DNA from: Steroidobacteraceae bacterium
Lineage (GTDB): Bacteria > Chloroflexota > Limnocylindria > QHBO01
Direction of reading: 5' to 3'
Assembly: GCA_025935615.1 (NCBI GenBank)
Contig: JAICUY010000013.1
Coordinates: 1 to 33,125 of the forward strand
Length of the DNA stretch: 33,125 nt
Shown: positions 24,255 to 32,248 of the stretch, piece by piece
Position numbering within the stretch: the stretch's first letter is position 1
Layout of the letters: each line of letters starts with the position of its first letter
Made by a program: the position numbers and the translations under genes
The notes under the pieces: model-generated
What the model saw: the letters and a program-made list of their open reading frames with translations, nothing else
Told to the model about the DNA's origin: nothing
Databases searched by the model: none

Positions 24255-24776
24255 CGTGGCGGCCGTCAGCCTCAATTGCCGGTCGCGCGACTGACGGCCT
24301 CCGAGATCGTCCCGGCTGCCTGGTACATCATCCCGTCGGCCCGCCGCGGGCCCGATCGGCTGCGGCAGCACGAGCACCTCGAGCCGGCGCGGCGTCTCGG
24401 TGCCGAAGATCGCCAGCGAGCGGCGCAGCATTCCCGGGTCGAGCTCTGCCTTCAGCCGCTCCAGCAACCACTGCCCGAGCCTCGCGAGCGAGGTCGCCGA
24501 GTCGTGGTCGACGTCGCCGTCGAGCAGCTGGTTGAGCTGGTCCTTGAGCTTGATATGCCAGGCCGGCGTGCTGGCCGCTCCTTCGCGCGCGTCGGCGTTG
24601 ACGTACACCGATAGGACGCGCCCGGGAGGTTCGGCGCGCAGCGCGGCGATCGCATCCAGGCTGACGCCGTCGCCATCGCGGCCGGGAACGTGCCAGCCCT
24701 CGCTCGCGCGCTTGTCCTCGATGGGGTTCGGGCTGACTGACGTGAGTGATGCGTTCGTGCGCGACTCATGGAGCAC
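24231..24776 (-). pseudogene. Truncated, probably frameshifted baeRF/Vms1-like protein
   Basis: A 181-codon frame from a GTG at 24774-24776. Residues about 38-135 read naturally (SLDAIAALRAEPPGRVLSVYVN, KLKDQLNQLL, RRSLAIFGTE, LEVLVLPQPIG) and resemble the first part of bacterial eRF1-like (baeRF) proteins, which are usually well over 300 residues. After VLPQPIG the sequence turns into unnatural Arg/Asp-rich text and overlaps the VIT1 gene by 24 bp. One base over, another frame gives a natural C-terminus (ADGMMYQAAGTISEAVSR) with a stop at 24272-24274, outside VIT1. A one-base indel near 24335-24355 would explain this. Even so repaired it is short, so it is a remnant, or a sequencing error in a short gene. 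It lies 27 nt after dnaE2. Confidence 0.5.
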
Positions 24777-24803
24777 CGAGCAGCAAAGCGCCTGCCGTGC
24801 GTG

Positions 24804-27800
24804 TCAACGGAACATCCGCTGCTGCCGGGCGAGCTCGATGGCCGGCTCGGCGGCGACCTCGTCGACGCTGCGCAACCGCCGGGCGACGACGTTGAGCACC
24901 TCGCCCTCGACCTGCAGGACGCCATCGACCACCAGCAGCGGGTGACGGTGCAACAGGCTCCGGTGCTGCTGGTAGACGTCGGGGCGCACCGTCACGTTGA
25001 TCATGCCGCTCTCATCCTCGAGCGCGATGAAGACGAAGTACTTGGCGGTCATCGGGTGCTGGATGCTGACCGCCAAGCCCGCCAGACGGACCATCGACCG
25101 ATCGCGCCGCCGCCCCGCCTCGGCCACCCGGATCACGCCGCGCGCCGCCAGGCGTGACCGGTACAGCTCGACGGCGTGCAGGTGCGGGCTGACGCCGGTG
25201 TCGCGGTAGTCGGCGGCGACGCGCTCCGCATCGGTCATGGGCGGCAGCGAAGCGCCGAGAGCGCGCTGGGCGTCGTCGGTCAGGCCGAGCGCCGGATGCG
25301 CCGGGTCGGCATCGGCAAGGGTGGTGCGCAGCTGCCAGAGCAACTCGCGGCGTGGCGCATCGGTCCAGTCGAAGGCCCCGACGCTGATGAGCCGTTCGAC
25401 GACCTGTTCGCCCAGGCCGGTGCGCGCCACGAACTCCCTGACGGACCGATACGGACCACGCGCGCGCTCCTCGGTGAGCCGCTGCCGCTCGGCCTCGCCG
25501 ATGCCCTTGACCTGGCTCAGCCCCAGGCGCAGCGCAAACTGCCTGCTGGCCGGCGCCCGTTTGCGGGGGGAGCAATCCACGGCTGGAGAGATGCGCGAAT
25601 CGGCCTCACCTTCGCCGTTACTTGCGCCACCGACAAACGGATCGCGTTCAAGGGGCTCGGTGTCGTGCTCCCAGGCCGATGCGTTGACGTCGACCGGCAG
25701 CACGATGACGCCGTGGCGCTTGGCGTCGTTGACGATCACTGCCGGCGAGTAGAAGCCCATCGGCTGGTTGTTGAGGATGCCGGCGTAGTAGTGCACCGGA
25801 TAGTGGAGCTTCAGCCAGGCGGTGTCGTAGGTGATCTTGGCGAACGCGGCGGCGTGCGCCCGCGCGAAGCCGAACTCGGCGAACGCGCCACAGCGCTTGA
25901 ACAGCTCCTCGGCGTTCTCGGGCGTCAGGCCCGTGCGCTGGGCGCCGGCCACGAAGCGGGCGTGCTCCTTCTCCATCTCGCGGTGGCTGCGGTGGCTGCC
26001 CATCGCCTTGCGGAAGATGTCGGCCTCGAGCGCCGAGTAGCCGCAGACGTCGATCGCGATCTGCATCACCTGCTCCTGGTAGAGGATCACGCCGAGCGTG
26101 TCGGCGAGGATCGGTTCAAGGCTGGGATGGAGGTAGGCGACCTCCTCCGCACCGGCGCGCCGCCGCAGGTACGGGTGGACGGCATTGCCCTGGATCGGGC
26201 CGGGCCGGATGATCGCCACCTGGACCACCAGGTCCTCGAAGCGCTCGGGACGGGCCTTGGGCAGCGCCTGCATCTGGGCGCGGCTCTCGATCTGGAACAT
26301 GCCGACCGTGTCGGCGCTGCGGATGGTCGCGAAGACCTCGGGGTCGTCATGCGACAGGCTGTCGAGATCCGGCCGTTGCTGCGTGTCGCGCTCGATGCGG
26401 TCGAGCGCGTCGCTGACCACGCCAAGGGTGCGCAGGGAGAGCAGATCGATCTTGACCAGGCCGAGCTGCTCGACGTCCTCCTTGTCGTACTGGGTCACGA
26501 CCCGGTTGGGCATGGTCGCCTTCTCGATCGGCACCAGATCGATGAGTGGAGTACGGGTGACGAGCATGCCGCCGACGTGGATGCCGAGGTGCCGCGGAAA
26601 GCCGTCGATCTCGCCGCAGAGGGTGAGCAGCCACTGCCAGCGGTTGCGCGGATGGGCGTGGATGACGGCAGCCCCATCGGGGTCGGACACGTCGGACACG
26701 TCGGCGTCGTCGGCGTCGGATCCGTGCGGTGCTTGCCAGACTTGCATGGCAGCGGGCTTAGACGGGCGCCTGGCCGGCGCGGACGCCGTCGATGGCTGCG
26801 GATCGCCTCGGATGCCCAGATTCGCGGGATTTATGGGCCGATTTCCATTGAGGGCAGCCGCCTGGGGCACGTGCGCTTCGCCTAAGCCGATCCTCGTGCT
26901 CGTTTGGCCAGGTTCAGGGCCGCCGGCGATCGACAGCACCGACCGCCGGCGCCGCTCCTCGACCGGCATCCCGCTCTCCGGATCAAGGCGCACCATCGCG
27001 CGCCGCTCGCCCGCCGGCCCGGGCGAGCCGGTGTCACGCGGCTGCGGCAGATGGTCTGGCTCGACGCCGCCGGCATAGCGCTTCGTCTGTGTCGCCTCGA
27101 ACCGGACGGCCGTCACCGACTGGTCGAAGACACGGGGCCGCTTCGGCGGGTACCAGCCGCCCTCGGACACCGGCCGGCCACGCCCGTCGCGACCGGGCGG
27201 GACGGCCGCCGCCTCCATGTCGATCCCCAGCTCGTCGAACAGCCACGCGAATGAGCCGTCCAGCGCCAGGTCGCGGGCCACGTCGGCCGCGTCACGCGTG
27301 TCGAGCGCCTTGGCCAGCTTGTCGACCGATTCTGCCGGGAAGCCGAGCGCCTTGGCCACCTCGCGCACGGCGCTCCGGGCACGGTAGGTGACGATGGTGC
27401 AGACCATGGCCGCATGGTCGGCGCCGTACTTCTGATAGAGGTACTGGATCACCTCCTCGCGGCGGTTGACGTCGAAATCGATGTCGATGTCGGGCAGCGT
27501 GCGCGCCTCGTTGATGAAGCGCTCGAACAGCAGCTTGTGCTCGATCGGGTCGACCTTGGTGATGCCCAGGCAGTAGGCCACGATCGAGTCGCCGGCGCTC
27601 CCCCGCCCCTGGCCGATGATCCCGTTCCGCCGGGCGAACTCCATGAGATCCCACACGATCAGGAAGAACTCGGCGAGATGCGTGCGCTCGATGATGTCGA
27701 GCTCGTGGGTCAGCTGCTGCAGCGCACGCTTGGTAATGGGCCGGTAACGCCGCAGTAAGCCGTCATGTGCAAGCTGGTAGAGATATGAGAACGGCGTCTC

Positions 27801-28829
27801 GCCCTCGGGGACCGTGTAGCCCGGGAACCGATAGCGTTCGAAGTTCAGGTCCAGCCGGCAGGCCTGACCGATGCGGCCCGCCTGCGCCATCCCGTCGCGC
27901 CACGCGCGGCGCGACGTCGCGTCGGGTAATGCGTCGCCGATGGCGGCGAGCTCGGCTTCCGGCTTGAGCCGATACTCCGCGTTGGGCAGCAGCAGCTCGC
28001 TCGCCTGTTCCAGTGTCGCGCCGTGGCGGATGCAGACCAGCACGTCCTGGAGCCGATGCCCACCGGGTTCGGCGTAATGCACCTCGTTGGTCACGACCGT
28101 CGGCAGGCCGGCGCGCTGCGCCAGCTCGGCGAGCTGTGCCACGAGCCAGTCGTCATCCGGCTGCAGGTGGTGGCTGAGCTCCACTCCGAAGCTGCCCTCC
28201 GGGAAGTGGCCGGCCCAGCGTTGTGCCGCGGCCAGCGCCGCGTCGTCATCGCCGGCCAGCAGGCGATGCGGAACCTCGCCGTTGCGACAGCCGGAAAGGC
28301 CGAACAGGTGGCCCCACGCCTCGTCGAGCGCCGCTTCAACCAGGCTTGACTCAAAGATCGGGAACTGCTTCTCACCGGCCTGATGGCCGCGGCTGGCGAG
28401 GCGCGACAGGGCGGTGTAGCCGTCGCTGTCGGCGGCCAGCAGGACGAGGTGGTCGCCGGGCATCGGCCCGGCATGCAGCTCGCCCGGCCAGCCGCGGCTG
28501 GCGCGCTCCCCGCGCAACGGGTCGTTCAGCTTCCGGCCGCGACGCGCCAGGCGCAGCTCGCCGTCGTCGCGCGGGATGGCGAGCTCGAGGCCGATGATCG
28601 GCTGCACCGGGGAGAGCTTCGCGGCGCGGGCGGCATCGGTTCGGGTCTGCTCAGCTGCCTTGGCCAGGCGCACCGCGGCATACAGGCCGGCGTGATCGGT
28701 GACGGCGAGGGCGGGCAGCTCGAGCAGCGCGGCCTGCGCCACCAGGTCCTCCACGTGGCTGGCGCCGTCGAGGAAGCTGAAGTTGGTGTGCGCGTGCAGC
28801 TCGCAGTAGGCGAGGTCCGGCGTGCCCAT
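24804..28829 (-). CDS. dnaE2: Error-prone DNA polymerase DnaE2 (ImuC-type)
   Basis: C-family polymerase alpha subunit for damage-tolerant synthesis. The 1,341-residue product opens with a PHP domain (ELHAHTNFSFLDGASH, metal-type His12 and His14). The palm has PDIDIDFDVNRR with aspartates 447-451 and a third, D795, in VKIDLLSLRTLG. DnaE2 rather than DnaE1 is indicated by FGFARAHAAAFA, LNNQPMGFYSPA and RHGVIVLPVDVNAS, and by the C-terminal OB domain with TAKYFVFIALEDESG. DnaE2 is usually near 1,050-1,100 residues; the excess is a low-complexity insertion at about 541-725 and a smaller one (WEHDTEPLERDPFVGG onwards). The frame is open throughout. A perfect LexA-like palindrome lies 15 bp upstream. 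No imuB-like gene is seen in the window. Confidence 0.92.
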   Translation of the reverse strand: MGTPDLAYCELHAHTNFSFLDGASHVEDLVAQAALLELPALAVTDHAGLYAAVRLAKAAEQTRTDAARAAKLSPVQPIIGLELAIPRDDGELRLARRGRKLNDPLRGERASRGWPGELHAGPMPGDHLVLLAADSDGYTALSRLASRGHQAGEKQFPIFESSLVEAALDEAWGHLFGLSGCRNGEVPHRLLAGDDDAALAAAQRWAGHFPEGSFGVELSHHLQPDDDWLVAQLAELAQRAGLPTVVTNEVHYAEPGGHRLQDVLVCIRHGATLEQASELLLPNAEYRLKPEAELAAIGDALPDATSRRAWRDGMAQAGRIGQACRLDLNFERYRFPGYTVPEGETPFSYLYQLAHDGLLRRYRPITKRALQQLTHELDIIERTHLAEFFLIVWDLMEFARRNGIIGQGRGSAGDSIVAYCLGITKVDPIEHKLLFERFINEARTLPDIDIDFDVNRREEVIQYLYQKYGADHAAMVCTIVTYRARSAVREVAKALGFPAESVDKLAKALDTRDAADVARDLALDGSFAWLFDELGIDMEAAAVPPGRDGRGRPVSEGGWYPPKRPRVFDQSVTAVRFEATQTKRYAGGVEPDHLPQPRDTGSPGPAGERRAMVRLDPESGMPVEERRRRSVLSIAGGPEPGQTSTRIGLGEAHVPQAAALNGNRPINPANLGIRGDPQPSTASAPARRPSKPAAMQVWQAPHGSDADDADVSDVSDPDGAAVIHAHPRNRWQWLLTLCGEIDGFPRHLGIHVGGMLVTRTPLIDLVPIEKATMPNRVVTQYDKEDVEQLGLVKIDLLSLRTLGVVSDALDRIERDTQQRPDLDSLSHDDPEVFATIRSADTVGMFQIESRAQMQALPKARPERFEDLVVQVAIIRPGPIQGNAVHPYLRRRAGAEEVAYLHPSLEPILADTLGVILYQEQVMQIAIDVCGYSALEADIFRKAMGSHRSHREMEKEHARFVAGAQRTGLTPENAEELFKRCGAFAEFGFARAHAAAFAKITYDTAWLKLHYPVHYYAGILNNQPMGFYSPAVIVNDAKRHGVIVLPVDVNASAWEHDTEPLERDPFVGGASNGEGEADSRISPAVDCSPRKRAPASRQFALRLGLSQVKGIGEAERQRLTEERARGPYRSVREFVARTGLGEQVVERLISVGAFDWTDAPRRELLWQLRTTLADADPAHPALGLTDDAQRALGASLPPMTDAERVAADYRDTGVSPHLHAVELYRSRLAARGVIRVAEAGRRRDRSMVRLAGLAVSIQHPMTAKYFVFIALEDESGMINVTVRPDVYQQHRSLLHRHPLLVVDGVLQVEGEVLNVVARRLRSVDEVAAEPAIELARQQRMFR
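26682..26717 (-). repeat. Four 9-bp tandem repeats inside dnaE2
   Basis: Plus-strand units GTCGGACAC, GTCGGACAC, GTCGGCGTC and GTCGGCGTC follow each other exactly. They encode the Asp/Ser-rich DADDADVSDVSD stretch of the DnaE2 insertion. In-frame 9-bp units can change in number by replication slippage without breaking the gene. Confidence 0.8.
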
Positions 28830-28843
28830 CAGACCGACTAGGA

Positions 28844-28859
28844 TAGAACATATGTTCTA
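28844..28859. promoter_or_regulatory. LexA (SOS) box upstream of dnaE2
   Basis: TAGAACATATGTTCTA is a perfect 16-bp palindrome containing GAAC-N4-GTTC, the core recognised by gram-positive-type LexA. It sits in the 42-bp gap between the LLM oxidoreductase stop and the dnaE2 ATG, 15 bp before that ATG. dnaE2 genes are classic SOS members in other bacteria, which supports the call. Confidence 0.85.
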
Positions 28860-28871
28860 CCCACCGGAACG

Positions 28872-29780
28872 CTAGCCCGCCAGCGCCTCCAGCGTGGCCA
28901 CGTGCTCGCTGACGCCGTCCGGGCCGATGGGAATGATGGCGACGTGGTCGGCGCCGGCCGCCACGAACTCGGCGATCCGAGCGCGCACATCGTCCACGCC
29001 GCCGACCACGACCATCGCGTCGACCAGCCGGTCGCTGCCAGGCTTCTCCCAGTCGGCCGCCTCGAATCCCTGCAACTCCCAGCTGGCGTGGTAGGTCGGA
29101 GTCCGCAGGTACGGCGCGAGGTAGGCGCGGGCGGCGACCCGTGCCTGGTCGGCATCGTCGTACAGGGCGACCGGCATGGTGACGGCCAGCGTGGCGCGCG
29201 GCGCATCGGCGCTGGCCACCGCACCGTCGAGCAGCGTCCGCATCTCGGCGATGCGTTCCGGCGTGACGAGGTACGGGAAGGCGCCATCCGCCTCGACCGC
29301 AGCCAGCGCCAGCATGCGCTCGCGAAGCGCCGCGACCAGGATCAGCGGCTCGCCGGCCGGCTGTGGCGGCATCGGTCCCTTGTAGATCGCGGAGCGGTAG
29401 GCCGCCAGGTATTCGCGCATGCGGGTCAGCGGGCGATCGAAGTGATGACCGCGCAGCTTCTCGGCAAGGTGCGGGTGCGAAACGCCGAGTCCGAGCACGA
29501 AGCGTCCCTCGGTCATCTCGTGGATGGTCATGGCGGCCATGCGCGTGGTCTGTGCGTCTCGCGCCCAGATGCTGGCGATGCTGGTGCCCAGCTTCATGGT
29601 GGTGGTCGCCTCGGCGATGCCGGCCAGCAGGGCGAACGGCTCGCGACCGACCGTCTCCGCGACCCACAGCGTGCCGTAGCCGAGCTCATCGGCGCGCCGT
29701 GCGTAGTCACGGCTCTCGGCGATCGACAGGCTGTCGAGGTGGCCCCACAGGCCGAGCCGCCCAAGATCGAGATCGGTCAT
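28872..29780 (-). CDS. F420-dependent LLM-class oxidoreductase
   Basis: Luciferase-like (beta/alpha)8-barrel enzyme of 302 residues; this class moves hydride between F420 and varied substrates. Family features include LGYGTLWVAETVGREPF, KLGTSIASIWARDAQTT, the MTIHEMTEGRFVLGLGVSHPHL stretch (core ALGLGVS-like GLGVSHP), RMREYLAAYRSAIYKGP and the C-terminal VDDVRARIAEFVAAGADHVAI. Use of F420 is inferred from family resemblance; some LLM enzymes use FMN. Start is the ATG at 29778-29780, 9 nt after the RibD-like stop and without a ribosome-binding site. A TAGCAT six bases upstream could be a -10 box but overlaps that stop codon. The gene is followed by the LexA box of dnaE2. Confidence 0.87.
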   Translation of the reverse strand: MTDLDLGRLGLWGHLDSLSIAESRDYARRADELGYGTLWVAETVGREPFALLAGIAEATTTMKLGTSIASIWARDAQTTRMAAMTIHEMTEGRFVLGLGVSHPHLAEKLRGHHFDRPLTRMREYLAAYRSAIYKGPMPPQPAGEPLILVAALRERMLALAAVEADGAFPYLVTPERIAEMRTLLDGAVASADAPRATLAVTMPVALYDDADQARVAARAYLAPYLRTPTYHASWELQGFEAADWEKPGSDRLVDAMVVVGGVDDVRARIAEFVAAGADHVAIIPIGPDGVSEHVATLEALAG

Positions 29781-29789
29781 CGACCGATG

Positions 29790-30542
29790 CTACCCAAACC
29801 GATACCGAAGGAAGAGTTCGTCGTCATTGCGATGCACGCTCACCAGTGATCCGCGACGTGGATGATCCGCCCACGGCGATCCGCCGGGCAGCGCCGCGAT
29901 CATCGGCAGCGCGTCGCTGCCCACCAGCCTGGCGCCGACGGTCCAGAAGATCTCGTCGAGAGCGCCCGCCGCCAGGAAGGCGGCGTTGACCGTCGGCCCT
30001 CCCTCGAGCAGGACCGATTCGATCCCTCGCTCGGCGACCTGGGCCAGCAGCCAGTGGGGCTCTGGATCGTCCGTCGGCGCCCGCAAGAGCTCGACGCCGG
30101 CCATCGGCGCCTGGGGGTTGGCGGTGCCGACGAACAGCATTCGTCCACCCTCGTCGCCGTGCCAGCGCTCGAGGTCGACCGGCGTCGAGCCGGCGATCAC
30201 CAGGCTGAGCGGCTGTGCGCTGCGACCGGCAGCGCGTCGGCGCTCGGCCAGCTCGGGCGGGACGCCGGGCCAGAAGCCGGTGGCGCGCAGCGTGCCGGCA
30301 CCGCTGGCCACGGCGTCGAACCCGGCCCGCAGCAGCCGCATCACACGCCGGTCGACGCGCGACCCGAGGCCCTCGGCGGTACCCGCCACCTGGGCGCGGC
30401 CGTCGACGCTGGTCACCATGTTGATGGCGACGTACGGCCGCCCCGCCCCCGACGAGGGGAGGTCGAGGTCGGCGAACGCCTCGTCGAGCGGGAGATCGCT
30501 CGCCGGATCGGGAAAGAGGCGGTCGATGTGCAGGTCGCTCAC
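29790..30542 (-). CDS. RibD C-terminal-domain reductase (pyrimidine reductase family)
   Basis: NADPH-dependent reductase of the dihydrofolate-reductase-like fold, as in riboflavin synthesis; 250 residues with only the RibD-C domain and no deaminase. Key segments are INMVTSVDGRAQVAG, SRVDRRVMRLLRAGFDAVASGAGTLR (core GAGTLR), and the nucleotide-binding VLLEGGPTVNAAFL with LDEIFWTVGARLVG. The first natural-looking start is the GTG at 30540-30542; the frame opens 12 codons earlier with no support. A TACGAT box lies eight bases upstream. It probably shares an mRNA with the LLM gene. Whether the substrate is the riboflavin intermediate or another pyrimidine or pterin cannot be told. Confidence 0.85.
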   Translation of the reverse strand: MSDLHIDRLFPDPASDLPLDEAFADLDLPSSGAGRPYVAINMVTSVDGRAQVAGTAEGLGSRVDRRVMRLLRAGFDAVASGAGTLRATGFWPGVPPELAERRRAAGRSAQPLSLVIAGSTPVDLERWHGDEGGRMLFVGTANPQAPMAGVELLRAPTDDPEPHWLLAQVAERGIESVLLEGGPTVNAAFLAAGALDEIFWTVGARLVGSDALPMIAALPGGSPWADHPRRGSLVSVHRNDDELFLRYRFG

Positions 30543-30550
30543 GCCGGCTG

Positions 30551-30556
30551 ATCGTA
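30551..30556 (-). promoter_or_regulatory. -10 box adjacent to the RibD-like start codon
   Basis: TACGAT on the minus strand, eight bases before the GTG at 30542, in the gap after the ABC permease gene. It would give an almost leaderless mRNA. The -35 is not recognisable, so confidence is low. Confidence 0.3.
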
Positions 30557-30594
30557 CGCCCGGCGGCTGACAACGCACGGCCTCGCAGGCGCGG

Positions 30595-31464
30595 CTAGTC
30601 CACCTCGACCAGCCCGCGATTGGCGCGGATGCGTCGTTCGATGCTGCCGAAGACGAGCTGGTCGACGGCGATGCCGATCGCCAGCACCACGATCATGGTG
30701 GCCAGCAGGCCGGTGGCATCCGACATCTCGCGCTGGAACTGGAGCATGACGCCCAGTGACGGCCGCTCGGCGATGATCACCAACAGCTCCCCGGCCATCA
30801 GGCTGCGCCAGGCGAACGCCCACGCCTGCTTCATGCCGGCCAGGAATGACGGCAGTGCCGCCGGCAGGACGATGAATCGGTAGAACCCGAGACCGCGAGC
30901 GCCAAGCACCCGCCCGGCGCGCAGCTGGATGCGCGGGATGTGGTCGACGCCGTGGATCAGCCCGTTCGCCACCGAGGGCGCCGCGCCGAGGACGATGACG
31001 AACAGGATGGCGCCCTCGCTCAGGCCGAAGAGCAGGATCGCGAACGGAAACCAGGCGATGGACGGCATCGTCTGCAGACCGGTGATCAACGAGGCGACCG
31101 CGGTGCGCAACAGTCGCCAGCGGACGATGGCCAGGCCCAGCAATGAACCGATCGCGACGGCCAGCGCGAAGCCGATCGCCGCGCGCCCCAGCGTCGTCGC
31201 GACCGCGGCCGGCAGGTCGTCGCCCAGCTCCTGGACGATGCGCGGCAAGACAGCGGCCGGTCCCGGGAGCACCCATGGCGGCCGCCAGCCGCTGGCGACC
31301 ACCACCTGCCAGGCGACGAGCACGAGCCCGACGGCGGCAAGCTGCGGCCAGGCCCCGAGCCAGGCGCGCCGCAACCGGCCGGGCCGTGGGGCGATCGGCA
31401 GCTCGAGCGCGTCGAGACCCGCCAGCGCCTGGTTACGCCGTCCGACGATGTCAGCCGGCTGCAT
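30595..31464 (-). CDS. ABC transporter permease, SsuC/TauC/NrtB type
   Basis: Inner-membrane permease of 289 residues with about six helices in a BPD_transp_1 domain (about 85-270). The cytoplasmic EAA-type loop that contacts the ATPase is seen around GRVLGARGLGFYRFIVLPAALPSFLAGMKQAWAFAW (core LPAALPSFLAGMK). The N-terminus has a long hydrophilic stretch before helix 1. This type imports sulfonates, taurine, nitrate, cyanate or thiamine precursors; sequence alone does not choose. The ATG at 31462-31464 overlaps the ATPase gene by 14 bp, so it is the third gene of a binding protein-ATPase-permease operon. Confidence 0.92.
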   Translation of the reverse strand: MQPADIVGRRNQALAGLDALELPIAPRPGRLRRAWLGAWPQLAAVGLVLVAWQVVVASGWRPPWVLPGPAAVLPRIVQELGDDLPAAVATTLGRAAIGFALAVAIGSLLGLAIVRWRLLRTAVASLITGLQTMPSIAWFPFAILLFGLSEGAILFVIVLGAAPSVANGLIHGVDHIPRIQLRAGRVLGARGLGFYRFIVLPAALPSFLAGMKQAWAFAWRSLMAGELLVIIAERPSLGVMLQFQREMSDATGLLATMIVVLAIGIAVDQLVFGSIERRIRANRGLVEVD

Positions 31465-32248
31465 GACGCGCGACCTCCTGGCGCAGCCGAGACGCCACGC
31501 GGTCAGCGAGTGCGGCGACCGACGGATCTGCCAGCGTGCGTGGCCGCCGGAGCGGCACCTCGACCTCCTCCACGATCGTCCCTGGCCGGCTGCTCATGAC
31601 CACGACCCGATCGGCCAGACGGATCGCCTCGCGCACGTCGTGCGTGACGAACATGATGGTCATGGCGCTGTCGGCCCACAGCGACTCGAGCTCGTCGTGG
31701 AGCAGGTCACGGGTCATGGCGTCGACCGCGCCGAACGGCTCGTCCATGAGCAGCACGTCGGCGCCCTGGGCCAACGCCCGTGCCAGCGCGGCGCGCTGGC
31801 GCATGCCACCCGACAGCTCGTGGGGTCGGCGGTCGCCGAAACCGCCCAGATGGACGCGCGCCAGCAGCTCCTCGCTGCGCCGCGCGCGCTCGGTCCGCGC
31901 CACGCCAGCCAGCCGCAGTGCCAGCTCGACGTTCTGCGAGGTGGTCAGCCACGGAAACAGCGCTGCGTCCTGGAAGAGCAGACCGACGCGACCCTGAACG
32001 TCGATCGTGCCCTTCTGCGGCTGATCGAGCCCCGCCAGCAGGCTGAGCAGCGTGCTCTTGCCACAGCCCGACGCGCCGACCAGGCAGACGAAGCTGCCCC
32101 GCTCGACGGTGAGCGTCACGTCAGACAGCGCCAGGACATGGTTGCCGCGTGGACCGTAGGCGCGATGGACGTGGCCGACCCGGATCGCCGGCCCTGCTGC
32201 GCCGTTCCCCGCCGTTTCCCGCCGTTCGAGCGGGTGTGGCGCGATCAC
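31451..32248 (-). CDS. ABC transporter ATP-binding protein, SsuB/TauB/NrtD type
   Basis: Cytoplasmic ATPase that powers the importer; 265 residues. Walker A GASGCGKST (58-66), Q-loop Gln93, signature LSGGMRQRAALARAL (from 145), Walker B LLMDEPFGAVD with D169 and E170, and the switch His203 in VTHDVREA are all intact, so it should be active. The NHVLALSDVTLTVERG opening and the RPGTIVEEVEVPL tail are typical of the nitrate/sulfonate/taurine group. It starts with a GTG (32246-32248) forming a GTGA overlap with the stop of the binding protein gene, and overlaps the permease start by 14 bp, so all three are translationally coupled. Confidence 0.95.
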   Translation of the reverse strand: MIAPHPLERRETAGNGAAGPAIRVGHVHRAYGPRGNHVLALSDVTLTVERGSFVCLVGASGCGKSTLLSLLAGLDQPQKGTIDVQGRVGLLFQDAALFPWLTTSQNVELALRLAGVARTERARRSEELLARVHLGGFGDRRPHELSGGMRQRAALARALAQGADVLLMDEPFGAVDAMTRDLLHDELESLWADSAMTIMFVTHDVREAIRLADRVVVMSSRPGTIVEEVEVPLRRPRTLADPSVAALADRVASRLRQEVARHAAG

